Below, piece by piece: positions 1 through 6,332 of a stretch of DNA of 36,264 nt. The notes beneath the pieces are model-generated. The model searched no databases. It worked only from the letters and a program-made list of their open reading frames with translations, and was not told the DNA's origin. The stretch lies in contig JAWOGF010000026.1 in NCBI GenBank assembly GCA_046497075.1, positions 1 to 36,264 of the forward strand, given 5' to 3'. The position numbers were made by a program, and so were the translations under genes. Position 1 is the first letter of the stretch, and every line of letters begins with the position of its first letter. Source of the stretch: Saliniplasma sp046497075 (GTDB lineage: Archaea > Thermoplasmatota > Thermoplasmata > Halarchaeoplasmatales > Halarchaeoplasmataceae).

Positions 1-28
1 GCACAGCCAATACTCATATGTGCAATAA

Positions 29-37
29 TTATAAATA
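29..37 (+). promoter_or_regulatory. TATA-like box of the DUF5320 gene
   Basis: TTATAAATA centred about 37 nt before the ATG at 70. It predicts a transcript with a leader of roughly 10 nt. Seen in sequence; promoter function is inferred from archaeal TATA spacing. Confidence 0.5.
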
Positions 38-69
38 CTACTACACATAATAGTAATAAATGTGATAAT

Positions 70-435
70 ATGCCAAGAGGAGATGGAACAGGACCAGAAG
101 GAATGGGCCCTATGACAGGTAGAGGACTAGGATATTGTACAGGACATTCGACGCCAGGATTTACTAAAGGACCAGGTAGAGGACTAGCGCGAGGTTTCGG
201 TAGAGGAATCGGTCGTGGTCTCGGCAGAGGATTTAGGGGCGGTAGAAGAAGATTCGCCCCTCGCCGTGAAATGATCCCAGTACCGGTAGGTATGCCAAGA
301 GGTCCACAACAAGGAACTTATTACAGCGGTTATGATAAAGAGGACGAAATTGAAGATTTAAAGGATTACGCCGAATCTTTAAAACGTGAACTTGAGGAAG
401 TTGAAGGAAGGTTAGAAGAACTTTCCAAAGAATAA
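70..435 (+). CDS. DUF5320 family Gly/Arg-rich protein
   Basis: A 121-residue protein recognised from its N-terminus, MPRGDGTGPEGMGPMTGRG, the hallmark of DUF5320. A Gly/Arg repeat region follows at about residues 35-65 (GRGLARGFGRGIGRG and similar). The charged C-terminus, about residues 88-121, is predicted to form a coiled coil (DLKDYAESLKRELEEVE). The biochemical function of the family is unknown. Its members are commonly found beside DUF134 regulators and dinitrogenase Fe-Mo cofactor-type (NifX/NifB-like) proteins, and here a DUF134 gene lies 142 nt downstream on the same strand. One Cys (residue 23) gives little support for a metal site. T-runs after the stop suggest its own terminator, so it may be transcribed apart from DUF134. 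Confidence 0.85.
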   Translation: MPRGDGTGPEGMGPMTGRGLGYCTGHSTPGFTKGPGRGLARGFGRGIGRGLGRGFRGGRRRFAPRREMIPVPVGMPRGPQQGTYYSGYDKEDEIEDLKDYAESLKRELEEVEGRLEELSKE

Positions 436-470
436 ATCCAAACTAGCCCATAGCGGTTCATAATTAAAAC

Positions 471-499
471 CCTTTTTTTACTATTTTTTTACTATTTTC
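471..499 (+). terminator. Oligo-T terminator after the DUF5320 gene
   Basis: Three successive T-runs (473-479, 484-490, 494-497) with no obvious hairpin. This is the usual form of an archaeal intrinsic terminator. Confidence 0.5.
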
Positions 500-545
500 T
501 ATGTGGTTGTGTAGGTCTAGAAATAGAATCAAGAGATTGGAAAAG

Positions 546-555
546 CTATTTATAG
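546..555 (+). promoter_or_regulatory. TATA-like box of the DUF134 gene
   Basis: CTATTTATAG is centred 27 nt before the ATG at 578, so transcription would begin at or next to the start codon (leaderless mRNA). Confidence 0.55.
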
Positions 556-577
556 AATCCAGTATTATTTTATAGTA

Positions 578-871
578 ATGCCTAGGCGAAGGAAAAGAAG
601 AGGAGAAAGGAGAGTTGGATCGATTCCAAAAAGACGATGTTTTTCTCCGACTGAAGGAGAATCAAAAGAGGTTGTTCTTAGAGTTGAAGAAGTAGAAACA
701 CTTCGATTAGTGGATCTAAAGAATATGACCCAGGAGGAAGCTGCTAGAGAGATGGATATATCCAGAAAGACACTTTGGAACGACCTAAAAAGCGCTAGAA
801 AGAAGGTAGCAAAAGCACTGAGTGAAGGGCTTACGATACGGATAGAAGGCGGGAAGTACCAGTTAAGGTAA
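578..871 (+). CDS. DUF134 family DNA-binding protein
   Basis: A 97-residue basic protein. The N-terminus is Arg/Lys rich (PRRRKRRGERRVG), followed by a variant of the DUF134 substrate-like segment IPKRRCFSPTEG. A sigma-70 region-4-like helix-turn-helix covers about residues 43-80 (LKNMTQEEAAREMDISRKTL, then WNDLKSARKK). DUF134 proteins are putative transcriptional regulators, often linked to DUF5320 and NifX-like proteins, which fits the upstream neighbour. The length is normal for the family. The start at 578 is supported by a TATA box 27 nt upstream and the absence of a Shine-Dalgarno site. The gene ends 15 nt before the end of the convergent kinase gene. The target promoter is unknown; autoregulation or control of the DUF5320 gene is possible. 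Confidence 0.85.
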   Translation: MPRRRKRRGERRVGSIPKRRCFSPTEGESKEVVLRVEEVETLRLVDLKNMTQEEAAREMDISRKTLWNDLKSARKKVAKALSEGLTIRIEGGKYQLR

Positions 872-886
872 CACTCAACTCATTAT

Positions 887-1678
887 TCATCGATATAATT
901 TTTCTATCTCTTCCATTACACTACGTTTTACATTCTCCGGTGTAAACTCTTCTAAATGGCCAGGTACTTTTGCAATCGGGATACCGTTTTCTTCTAAGTA
1001 TTTCAGTGCCGGGATGGTTTTTTCTTTAAATTCCTCTAACCTTGATCTGATTTTTCCCTCGGTGTCATCAGAGCGCTGGATGACTTCTATACCACATTCT
1101 TTACACTTGTTATCTTCAGTTGGTGGATCATATTTTAGATGATAGACTTTTCCGCATTCTGGACATATCCTTCTTTTAGTTGTCCTCTCTATAATCAGTT
1201 CATCTGAATTCTCTACCCAAACTACGAAATCTATAGTTGTATCTTTCTCTTCAGCTAGATCAAGAATGAATTTAGATTGAGATAAGGTTCTTGGATATCC
1301 ATCTAGAACTTGATCGGCATATCCTCGATCTTCGAAGTACGATTTAAAAAGTTGGTTGGTGATCCGGTCCGGCACAAACCGTCCTTGTTCTACGAAATAC
1401 TTTGCTTTCATACCTAAAATTATAGATTCGTCTTTCGTACCAAGCTTTTTTGCAATCTCATTGTCTGGTATGAAGTCTTCACCATCCCAAAATTCATCTA
1501 GATTATCATCATAACCAAAATCATCGAACTTACCAAGATATTTCCTAAAGATATTACCAGTAGAAAGCTGTTCAAGATCAAATACTTTAACTAACACATC
1601 GATCCTAGGTTGTTTACCCGCACCACTTTTTCCTGTAACTATCACATTTGTGAGTTCATCTGGTACATTCCAAGTCAT
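887..1678 (-). CDS. Adenylate kinase-like nucleoside monophosphate kinase with zinc-binding LID
   Basis: A 263-residue P-loop kinase. The Walker A loop GKSGAGK is at residues 16-22, followed by QPR rather than the usual GT/ST. The NMP-binding segment starts at LSTG (39-41) and carries an acidic insert at about 48-75. DGYPRT (126-131) corresponds to DGFPRT of adenylate kinases. The LID has a CPEC (172-175) and CKEC (192-195) zinc knuckle. The SDD at about 203-205, in a stretch ending RSRLEEF, matches the family. The predicted reaction is AMP + ATP to 2 ADP; substrate preference cannot be read from sequence. The ATG at 1678 was chosen over an upstream in-frame start because the extension is not kinase-like and a TATA-like CTTAAATAC lies about 33 nt upstream. 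Divergent from the por operon. Confidence 0.82.
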   Translation of the reverse strand: MTWNVPDELTNVIVTGKSGAGKQPRIDVLVKVFDLEQLSTGNIFRKYLGKFDDFGYDDNLDEFWDGEDFIPDNEIAKKLGTKDESIILGMKAKYFVEQGRFVPDRITNQLFKSYFEDRGYADQVLDGYPRTLSQSKFILDLAEEKDTTIDFVVWVENSDELIIERTTKRRICPECGKVYHLKYDPPTEDNKCKECGIEVIQRSDDTEGKIRSRLEEFKEKTIPALKYLEENGIPIAKVPGHLEEFTPENVKRSVMEEIEKLYR

Positions 1679-1706
1679 ATTTATCGGAGTGTAAAAAGGG
1701 AGGAAT

Positions 1707-1715
1707 GTATTTAAG
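1707..1715 (-). promoter_or_regulatory. TATA-like box of the adenylate kinase-like gene
   Basis: On the minus strand this reads CTTAAATAC, about 33 nt before the ATG at 1678, implying a leader of only a few nucleotides. Confidence 0.45.
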
Positions 1716-1773
1716 CCTAACCATGAAGATTCAATATACTTGTTGCTTATTATGGTTTGTACTATAATCGTAA

Positions 1774-1815
1774 GATTTATTATGGAGTTAAATGTGACTT
1801 GCATAAATGGAGAGG
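1774..1815 (+). promoter_or_regulatory. Promoter (TATA-like) and ribosome-binding site of porG
   Basis: GATTTATTAT (1774-1783) is followed by GGAGAGG (1809-1815), which ends 5 nt before the ATG at 1821. The ribosome-binding site fixes the porG start and rules out the longer in-frame start at 1740. Confidence 0.5.
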
Positions 1816-1820
1816 AAAAA

Positions 1821-2369
1821 ATGTACGAAGTAAGATTCCACGGAAGAGGCGGTCAAGGGGCAGTTACAGCTGCAAATACGTTAGCTGACGCTGCTTTTAG
1901 AGAAGGAAAGGACGTCCAAGCATTTCCAATGTTTGGTGTCGAGCGTAGAGGTGCTCCAGTAGCCGCATTCACAAGAATGGATGAACAGCCTATAGATGTG
2001 AAAACGCAAATTTACGAACCGGATATCATCGTAGTTTTAGACATGAGTCTATTGGATGTTGTAGACGTCACTGAAGGCCTGAAAGAGGGGGGTAAAATCA
2101 TATTGAACAGTAGTAAAGACCCTTCGTCTTTTGATTTTGGGAACGCAGAAATATATACAGTTGATGCTACATCCATAGCTGTTGATAATGGTCTCGGAAC
2201 TGAAACGAATCCAATCGTCAACACAGCTATTTTAGGGGCTTATTCTAGAGTTGTTGGGAACGTAAAAATAGAATCCGTATTTGATGCTATTGCGGACAAT
2301 GTTCCTGTAAAACACGATGAAAACAAAAATGCAGCAAAAGAAGCTTATGAAAATGTAAAAGGGGTGTAA
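1821..2369 (+). CDS. porG: Pyruvate/2-oxoacid:ferredoxin oxidoreductase, gamma subunit
   Basis: A 182-residue gamma subunit. It opens with YEVRFHGRGGQGAVTAANTL, the conserved N-terminus of POR/KOR gamma domains, and has FGVERRGAPVAAFTR at about residues 36-50. Both are strong family marks. It takes part in CoA-dependent oxidative decarboxylation of a 2-oxoacid, passing electrons to ferredoxin, or the reverse CO2-fixing reaction. It is first in a porG-porD-porA-porB operon, the usual archaeal gamma-delta-alpha-beta order, and porD follows after 4 nt. The start at 1821 is preceded by GGAGAGG. Pyruvate is the most likely substrate because of the four-subunit arrangement with separate delta ferredoxin, but a different 2-oxoacid cannot be excluded. 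Confidence 0.92.
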   Translation: MYEVRFHGRGGQGAVTAANTLADAAFREGKDVQAFPMFGVERRGAPVAAFTRMDEQPIDVKTQIYEPDIIVVLDMSLLDVVDVTEGLKEGGKIILNSSKDPSSFDFGNAEIYTVDATSIAVDNGLGTETNPIVNTAILGAYSRVVGNVKIESVFDAIADNVPVKHDENKNAAKEAYENVKGV

Positions 2370-2373
2370 TTTT

Positions 2374-2634
2374 ATGAAAATAACGATAGGATCGATAAAT
2401 AAAAAGCCAGGAAGTTCAAAGGAGTATAAGACTGGTGGATGGAGAACTGTTAAACCTGAAGTAGATATCGAAAAATGTATCCAATGTTTCAAATGTTTTA
2501 CATACTGTCCAGATGGGGCAATTAAGAAAACTGAAGAAGCTGTTGAGATAGATTTAGACTATTGTAAAGGATGTGGGATATGTGCAAAAGAATGTCCCGT
2601 AGATGCAATAGTGATGTTAAAGGAGGAGAAGTGA
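2374..2634 (+). CDS. porD: Pyruvate:ferredoxin oxidoreductase, delta (2x[4Fe-4S] ferredoxin) subunit
   Basis: An 86-residue delta subunit with two classic 4Fe-4S motifs: CIQCFKCFTYCP at about residues 36-47 and CKGCGICAKECP at about 66-77. The N-terminal stretch KPGSSKEYKTGGWRTVKPEV is the typical POR delta lead-in. It carries electrons from the alpha/beta core to external ferredoxin. Its start lies 4 nt after the porG stop, and porA begins 4 nt after its own stop, so translation is tightly coupled. The AGGAGGA ribosome-binding site for porA lies inside the last codons of this gene. Confidence 0.93.
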   Translation: MKITIGSINKKPGSSKEYKTGGWRTVKPEVDIEKCIQCFKCFTYCPDGAIKKTEEAVEIDLDYCKGCGICAKECPVDAIVMLKEEK

Positions 2635-2638
2635 TAGC

Positions 2639-3835
2639 ATGGCAGAGCAAGAATCTCGTACTGTAAAAGGTAATATGGCGACAGCGTTAGGAGCAAAGTT
2701 GTGTAGACCGAACGTCATACCAGCTTATCCTATCACACCTTCCACATTGTTCCCTGAAAGGATCTCGGAGTACATCGCAGATGGAGAATTAGACGCATCC
2801 ATGATAAGAGTCGAAAGTGAACATTCGGCTATGAGTGCATGTATCGGGGCAGCAGCTACCGGTGCCCGTGCTTGTACTGCATCTGCATCCCAGGGAGTAG
2901 CGCTTATGCATGAGATGCTCTTTATCGCATCTGGTATGAGACTCCCTATAGTCATGGCTGTCGGTAACAGAGCACTTTCAGCCCCCATCAATATCTGGGC
3001 CGACCATCAGGATACTATTGCATCTAGAGATTCTGGTTGGATGCAGTTTTATGCAGAAAAAAATCAAGAAGGTTTAGACTTGATGATCATGGCTTTTAGG
3101 ATCGCAGAGGATGAAAGAGTACTTCTACCAGCTATGGTTGGTATAGATGCTTTTGTTTTAACGCACACTATTGAAGGCGTCGATGTACCGGCGCAGGAAG
3201 ATGTAGATGATTTCCTGCCACCATATAAACTGCCACAGGGTACGCTCGATCCTGATGATCCTGCAACATTTGGGTCATTTGGAACTCCAGAGTACTACCA
3301 GGAATTTAAATATGACCAGACTAAAGCATTAGAAAAAAGTGCAGAGGTCATCGATGAGATATTCGATGAATATGAGGAGAGATTCGGTAGGGAATACAAC
3401 CGTATAACTTCTTATAAGTGCGATGATGCGGATATCATATTGATGACAATGGGATCTATGACCGGTACTGCCCGTGCAGCCATCGATGAACTACGTGAAG
3501 AAGGTGAAAAAGTAGGACTTGCAAAACTAACTGTTTATCGTCCGTTCCCAAGTGATCTTTTGAAAGAGATAGCTGGTGATGCAGACGGTTTAGCGGTTGT
3601 TGATAGAAATATATCTCCAGGATTCGGTGGAGCGGTCTTTGCAGAATCTGCAGGCACGTTCATAAATGAGAAGAAAAAACCACTCATGAAGAACTTTATA
3701 GTAGGTCTTGGAGGAAGAGAGATATTCAAGAGGAACTTCAAAGAGATGTACAACAAAACTAAAAAAGCTGTTGAATCCGGTGAGGTAAAGGAGCCAGTTG
3801 AATGGATCAATATGAATGAAGAGGTAATGAGGTGA
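2639..3835 (+). CDS. porA: Pyruvate:ferredoxin oxidoreductase, alpha subunit
   Basis: A 398-residue alpha subunit. Conserved segments include the N-terminal NMATALGAKLCRPNVIPAYP (pyrimidine-binding domain), IRVESEHSAMSACIGAAATG (about residues 57-76) and ASQGVALMHEML with the following ASGMRLPIVM. The transketolase C-terminal-type domain occupies about 260-380, with ILMTMGSMTGTARAAIDELR and KLTVYRPFPSD. The length matches archaeal PorA. Together with PorB it forms the thiamine-diphosphate catalytic core; alpha supplies the CoA and interdomain contacts. The ribosome-binding site AGGAGGA is at 2621-2627. The stop codon overlaps the GTG/SD region in front of porB, which indicates translational coupling. 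Confidence 0.94.
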   Translation: MAEQESRTVKGNMATALGAKLCRPNVIPAYPITPSTLFPERISEYIADGELDASMIRVESEHSAMSACIGAAATGARACTASASQGVALMHEMLFIASGMRLPIVMAVGNRALSAPINIWADHQDTIASRDSGWMQFYAEKNQEGLDLMIMAFRIAEDERVLLPAMVGIDAFVLTHTIEGVDVPAQEDVDDFLPPYKLPQGTLDPDDPATFGSFGTPEYYQEFKYDQTKALEKSAEVIDEIFDEYEERFGREYNRITSYKCDDADIILMTMGSMTGTARAAIDELREEGEKVGLAKLTVYRPFPSDLLKEIAGDADGLAVVDRNISPGFGGAVFAESAGTFINEKKKPLMKNFIVGLGGREIFKRNFKEMYNKTKKAVESGEVKEPVEWINMNEEVMR

Positions 3836-3840
3836 TCATG

Positions 3841-4716
3841 ATGGAAGAAGAAAAAGAATTATTCGCGTCAGGGCACAGGATGTGTGCAGGTTGTGCTGAA
3901 GGAACTGCTATGAGGATCATACTAAACGAAGCTGGACCTAACAGTATAGCTACAGTATCAACTGGGTGTTTAGAAGTGACCACTACGGGATACCCACAAA
4001 CAGCATGGGAGATCCCACTCATCCACGCAGCTTTCGAAAACACAGCTAGTGTTGCGTCAGGAGTAGAAGTAGCACTTAAAGAACTTGGTAAAAAAGAAGA
4101 TGTGAACGTTCTAGCATTCGGTGGGGACGGCGGAACCTTCGATATCGGCTTCCAAGCCTTATCAGGCATGTTAGAAAGGGATCATAATATAACCTATATC
4201 TGTTTAGATAACGAAGCATACATGAATACAGGTATCCAAAGATGCAGTTCAACTCCTTATGGTGCTAGTACGACTACGTCTCCTGCCGGTAAAATGAGTA
4301 TCGGTGAGGATAGACCTAAGAAACCTATAGCAGCGATATGTGCTACACATGATATTCCGTATGCCGCTACAGCAACGGTTGGCTATGAGAATGATCTGAA
4401 GAAAAAGGTAAGGAAGGCTTTAGAGGCAGATGGGCCTGCTTTCCTACATGTATTCACTCCGTGTCCCACAGGTTGGAGACATGCAAGTAATGATTCTATA
4501 GAACTATCTAGATTAGCGGTAGATACAGGGATATTCGTTCTTTGGGAAGCAATCGATGGAGACATATGTAATCTAGAGGTCACTAAAAAACCGAAAGAAA
4601 GGAAGCCGGTCAAAGAATATCTTAAGAAACAAAGAAGATTTGCGCACTTGACAGATGAACATGTCGAAAAGATCCAGGAAGAAGTTGACGAGAAGTGCGA
4701 AAAATACGGTTTCTAA
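3841..4716 (+). CDS. porB: Pyruvate:ferredoxin oxidoreductase, beta subunit
   Basis: A 291-residue thiamine-diphosphate-binding beta subunit. The ThDP/Mg signature runs from GGDGGTFDIGFQALSG to LDNEAYMNTG. Cysteines placed as 4Fe-4S ligands are CAGC near the N-terminus, TGCLEV and TPCPTGW. GTG 3832, ATG 3838 and ATG 3841 are all in frame. I prefer 3841 because GAGGTG (3829-3834) lies 6 nt upstream and the protein then starts MEEEKELFASGHRMCAGC, as in other archaeal PorB. The stop codon of porA lies inside this ribosome-binding site. It is the last gene of the operon and a T-rich terminator follows. Confidence 0.93.
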   Translation: MEEEKELFASGHRMCAGCAEGTAMRIILNEAGPNSIATVSTGCLEVTTTGYPQTAWEIPLIHAAFENTASVASGVEVALKELGKKEDVNVLAFGGDGGTFDIGFQALSGMLERDHNITYICLDNEAYMNTGIQRCSSTPYGASTTTSPAGKMSIGEDRPKKPIAAICATHDIPYAATATVGYENDLKKKVRKALEADGPAFLHVFTPCPTGWRHASNDSIELSRLAVDTGIFVLWEAIDGDICNLEVTKKPKERKPVKEYLKKQRRFAHLTDEHVEKIQEEVDEKCEKYGF

Positions 4717-4725
4717 ATCAAAAAA

Positions 4726-4740
4726 CCTTTTCTTTTTTCT
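4726..4740 (+). terminator. Oligo-T terminator of the por operon
   Basis: CCTTTTCTTTTTTCT begins 10 nt after the porB stop, with no hairpin needed. The following AT-rich stretch could also end transcription of the convergent small gene. Confidence 0.5.
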
Positions 4741-4804
4741 ATTGTAAAAAATTAAAATTTTTTCCAGCTTTACCACTGAATCTAAAATAGAACATATTCA
4801 TTCA

Positions 4805-5059
4805 TTATTCAGTTGTTTCGATATAGTAGTTAACTCCCGTACCTTCTAAACTCGCCTGTATCTTATCAGCAAACCAAATAGTATCTTTGACTGTAGCACC
4901 GTCGTTCCAATTATAGACCATATCATATTCGCCTTTTTGCGGTTCGAAACCTAAACCATATAGTATATCGACTATTTCAGAAGGTTTTTCGCCTTCACTG
5001 TTGAATATCAACTTAAGGTATGTTTTCATATGTAACACATGGGATATACCCCTATCCAT
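4805..5059 (-). CDS. Small conserved archaeal protein, function unknown
   Basis: An 84-residue protein; a shorter form would start at the in-frame ATG of residue 11 (5029), where MKTYLKLIFNSEGEKPSEI begins. The later segments GFEPQKGEYDMVYNWND and TVKDTIWFADKIQASLEGTG resemble a small family widespread in methanogens and relatives, which is probably a compact alpha/beta fold. There is no Cys, no membrane segment and no catalytic motif. It lies between porB (convergent) and the rRNA methyltransferase (same strand, 67 nt upstream). A TATA-like CATATATC lies at 5091-5098. No function is proposed. Confidence 0.7.
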   Translation of the reverse strand: MDRGISHVLHMKTYLKLIFNSEGEKPSEIVDILYGLGFEPQKGEYDMVYNWNDGATVKDTIWFADKIQASLEGTGVNYYIETTE

Positions 5060-5126
5060 TATTAATATTTTTTTAATTTTAGAGTTCTTTGATATATGGA
5101 ATGATAAAAATCACACTCAATACTTT

Positions 5127-5714
5127 TTATCCTTTATATCCTTTCCCGATTATATACATCTCAGAACTCGACTCTCTAGAGGCTTTCGGTGAATGTGCTT
5201 TAACGAATGAAAATTGGGACCTTACATCTTCTAGAAAGTTTTTGAAATCCTCTCCCTGAAATATCTTTACAACGAAGTTACCCCCCTCTTTTAAAGAAAG
5301 ACCGCAGAATTTCAATGCTCTTTGACACAAGTATACCGACTTAGCATGGTCCATAGAATAATTCCCGCTTATATTCGGGGCCATATCCGATATTACCACG
5401 TCGACATCGCCAGCTATGATCGATAGACGATTCAGGACTTCATCATCGGTTAGATCGCCCTGGTAAGTTGAAACCCCTTCTATATCTCTCATCCGATCTA
5501 GGTCGATGGCGATCACGTTTCCCTTTCCAACCTGTTCTACAGCATATTCACTCCAACTTCCAGGAGCTGCACCGAGGTCGACTACCACGTCGTCGGGGTC
5601 GAAAATGTAAAACTTTTCGTTTATCTGTTTCAACTTGTAGATCGCTCTCGAGCGGTAGCCTTCTTTCTTAGCTTTTCGGTAATAACCGTCTTTTCGCTTA
5701 TAAGCACACATCAT
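5127..5714 (-). CDS. rlmE: 23S rRNA (uridine-2'-O)-methyltransferase RlmE/FtsJ family
   Basis: A 195-residue SAM-dependent 2'-O-ribose methyltransferase. The catalytic K-D-K-E tetrad of RrmJ enzymes is visible: K27 (RAIYKL), D110 (ISDMAPN), K150 (FVVKIFQG) and E185 (SSEMYI). The SAM-binding motif I is VVDLGAAPGSWSE at about residues 44-56. YKRKDGYYRKAKKEGYRSRA is the typical N-terminal RNA-contacting segment. The length equals the minimal FtsJ form, without the C-terminal TRAM domain that some archaeal homologues have. The likely substrate is 23S rRNA in the A-loop, but tRNA methylation cannot be ruled out from sequence. The two consecutive ATGs at the start are equally possible. Confidence 0.93.
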   Translation of the reverse strand: MMCAYKRKDGYYRKAKKEGYRSRAIYKLKQINEKFYIFDPDDVVVDLGAAPGSWSEYAVEQVGKGNVIAIDLDRMRDIEGVSTYQGDLTDDEVLNRLSIIAGDVDVVISDMAPNISGNYSMDHAKSVYLCQRALKFCGLSLKEGGNFVVKIFQGEDFKNFLEDVRSQFSFVKAHSPKASRESSSEMYIIGKGYKG

Positions 5715-5778
5715 CGAATCTACAATACTTATACTCCTATACTTAATATTAAGGGTAAGTCTTTTGAACCATCAAAAG

Positions 5779-5788
5779 ATTTTAATCA
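5779..5788 (+). promoter_or_regulatory. TATA-like box of the zinc-finger/thrS operon
   Basis: GATTTTAATC is centred about 25 nt before the ATG at 5809, consistent with leaderless transcription. Confidence 0.4.
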
Positions 5789-5808
5789 CCCCACATTTAT
5801 AACAGAAC

Positions 5809-6150
5809 ATGCGTTCCAAAGATGCCTTTGACAGGGTCGTGAAAACTGTGACTAGGGTCAGGGAACCTGGTGAGAAACCAGAGGAAGATATCTATTCGAT
5901 GGATAAATTCATTTGTGATTTGTGTCAAGGTGATTTCGAAAAAAAAGAGATCACCCAATGTGGATTTTGTGGAAGGTGGATATGTAAAGAATCCTGTTGG
6001 GACAGCGATTTACGAGCCTGTGAAAGCTGCAGCGGTTTGATAAAATTAGCTAAGAGTGAGGGTTCTAAAGATAAAGAGTCTAAAGATAAAGAGTCTAAAG
6101 ATAAAGAGTCTAAAGATAGAAAGGGTGGAAAAGATGAAAAAGATAGATGA
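5809..6150 (+). CDS. Zinc-finger protein with Lys/Asp/Glu repeat tail
   Basis: A 113-residue protein. The central zinc finger at about residues 36-79 reads CDLC, CGFCGRWIC, C (SCW) and CESC, giving eight Cys in a cross-brace, FYVE/treble-clef-like arrangement that could bind two zinc ions. The C-terminal tail is made of SKDKE repeats encoded by a near-perfect 15-bp tandem repeat (6064-6123), so tail length is likely variable. No enzymatic motif. It starts an apparent operon: the next gene (one TM) begins inside its last codons, and thrS follows. Archaeal zinc-finger proteins of this sort are often annotated only as zinc-ribbon or AN1-like; I do not assign a function. Confidence 0.72.
   Translation: MRSKDAFDRVVKTVTRVREPGEKPEEDIYSMDKFICDLCQGDFEKKEITQCGFCGRWICKESCWDSDLRACESCSGLIKLAKSEGSKDKESKDKESKDKESKDRKGGKDEKDR
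6064..6123 (+). repeat. 15-bp tandem repeat, 4 copies, in the zinc-finger gene
   Basis: TCTAAAGATAAAGAG is repeated exactly at 6064-6078, 6079-6093 and 6094-6108, with an imperfect fourth copy at 6109-6123. The unit is a multiple of 3, so copy-number change keeps the reading frame. Confidence 0.9.
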
Positions 6151-6322
6151 GTTCTATGATGTTATGGGATGGAAGAGGAGATTGGGCGGATTATTTTACA
6201 AACGTAGTGAGAAGGACAGGTTTGGAAAAGGGAAAATAGCTTTGATATTTTTTATAGCCGGTCTTTTATTGGGAATTATTTTAATGGAATACGTAATACC
6301 GCTCATACTGATTTATATATAA
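6134..6322 (+). CDS. Small single-TM protein
   Basis: A 62-residue protein beginning MKKIDEFYDVMGWKRR. It has a basic N-terminal half and one hydrophobic C-terminal helix at about residues 37-61 (IALIFFIAGLLLGIILMEYV and following). The ATG at 6134 is chosen because GGTGG (6124-6128) precedes it at suitable spacing and the longer in-frame extension is only the shadow of the SKDKE repeat. It overlaps the zinc-finger gene by 17 nt in another frame and is followed 10 nt later by thrS. It probably sits in the cell membrane with the N-terminus inside (positive-inside rule). The family is not recognised, and the overlap suggests coupled production with the zinc-finger protein. Confidence 0.68.
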   Translation: MKKIDEFYDVMGWKRRLGGLFYKRSEKDRFGKGKIALIFFIAGLLLGIILMEYVIPLILIYI

Positions 6323-6332
6323 AGGTGAAAAG

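Noticed and set aside
1740..1820. N-terminal extension of porG
   Set aside because: Overlaps the promoter and precedes the GGAGAGG site; PorG proteins begin at the conserved YEVRFHGRGGQG segment.
6056..6133. N-terminal extension of the one-TM gene (LKIKSLKIKS repeats)
   Set aside because: Out-of-frame reading of the SKDKE repeat; the ATG at 6134 has a ribosome-binding site.
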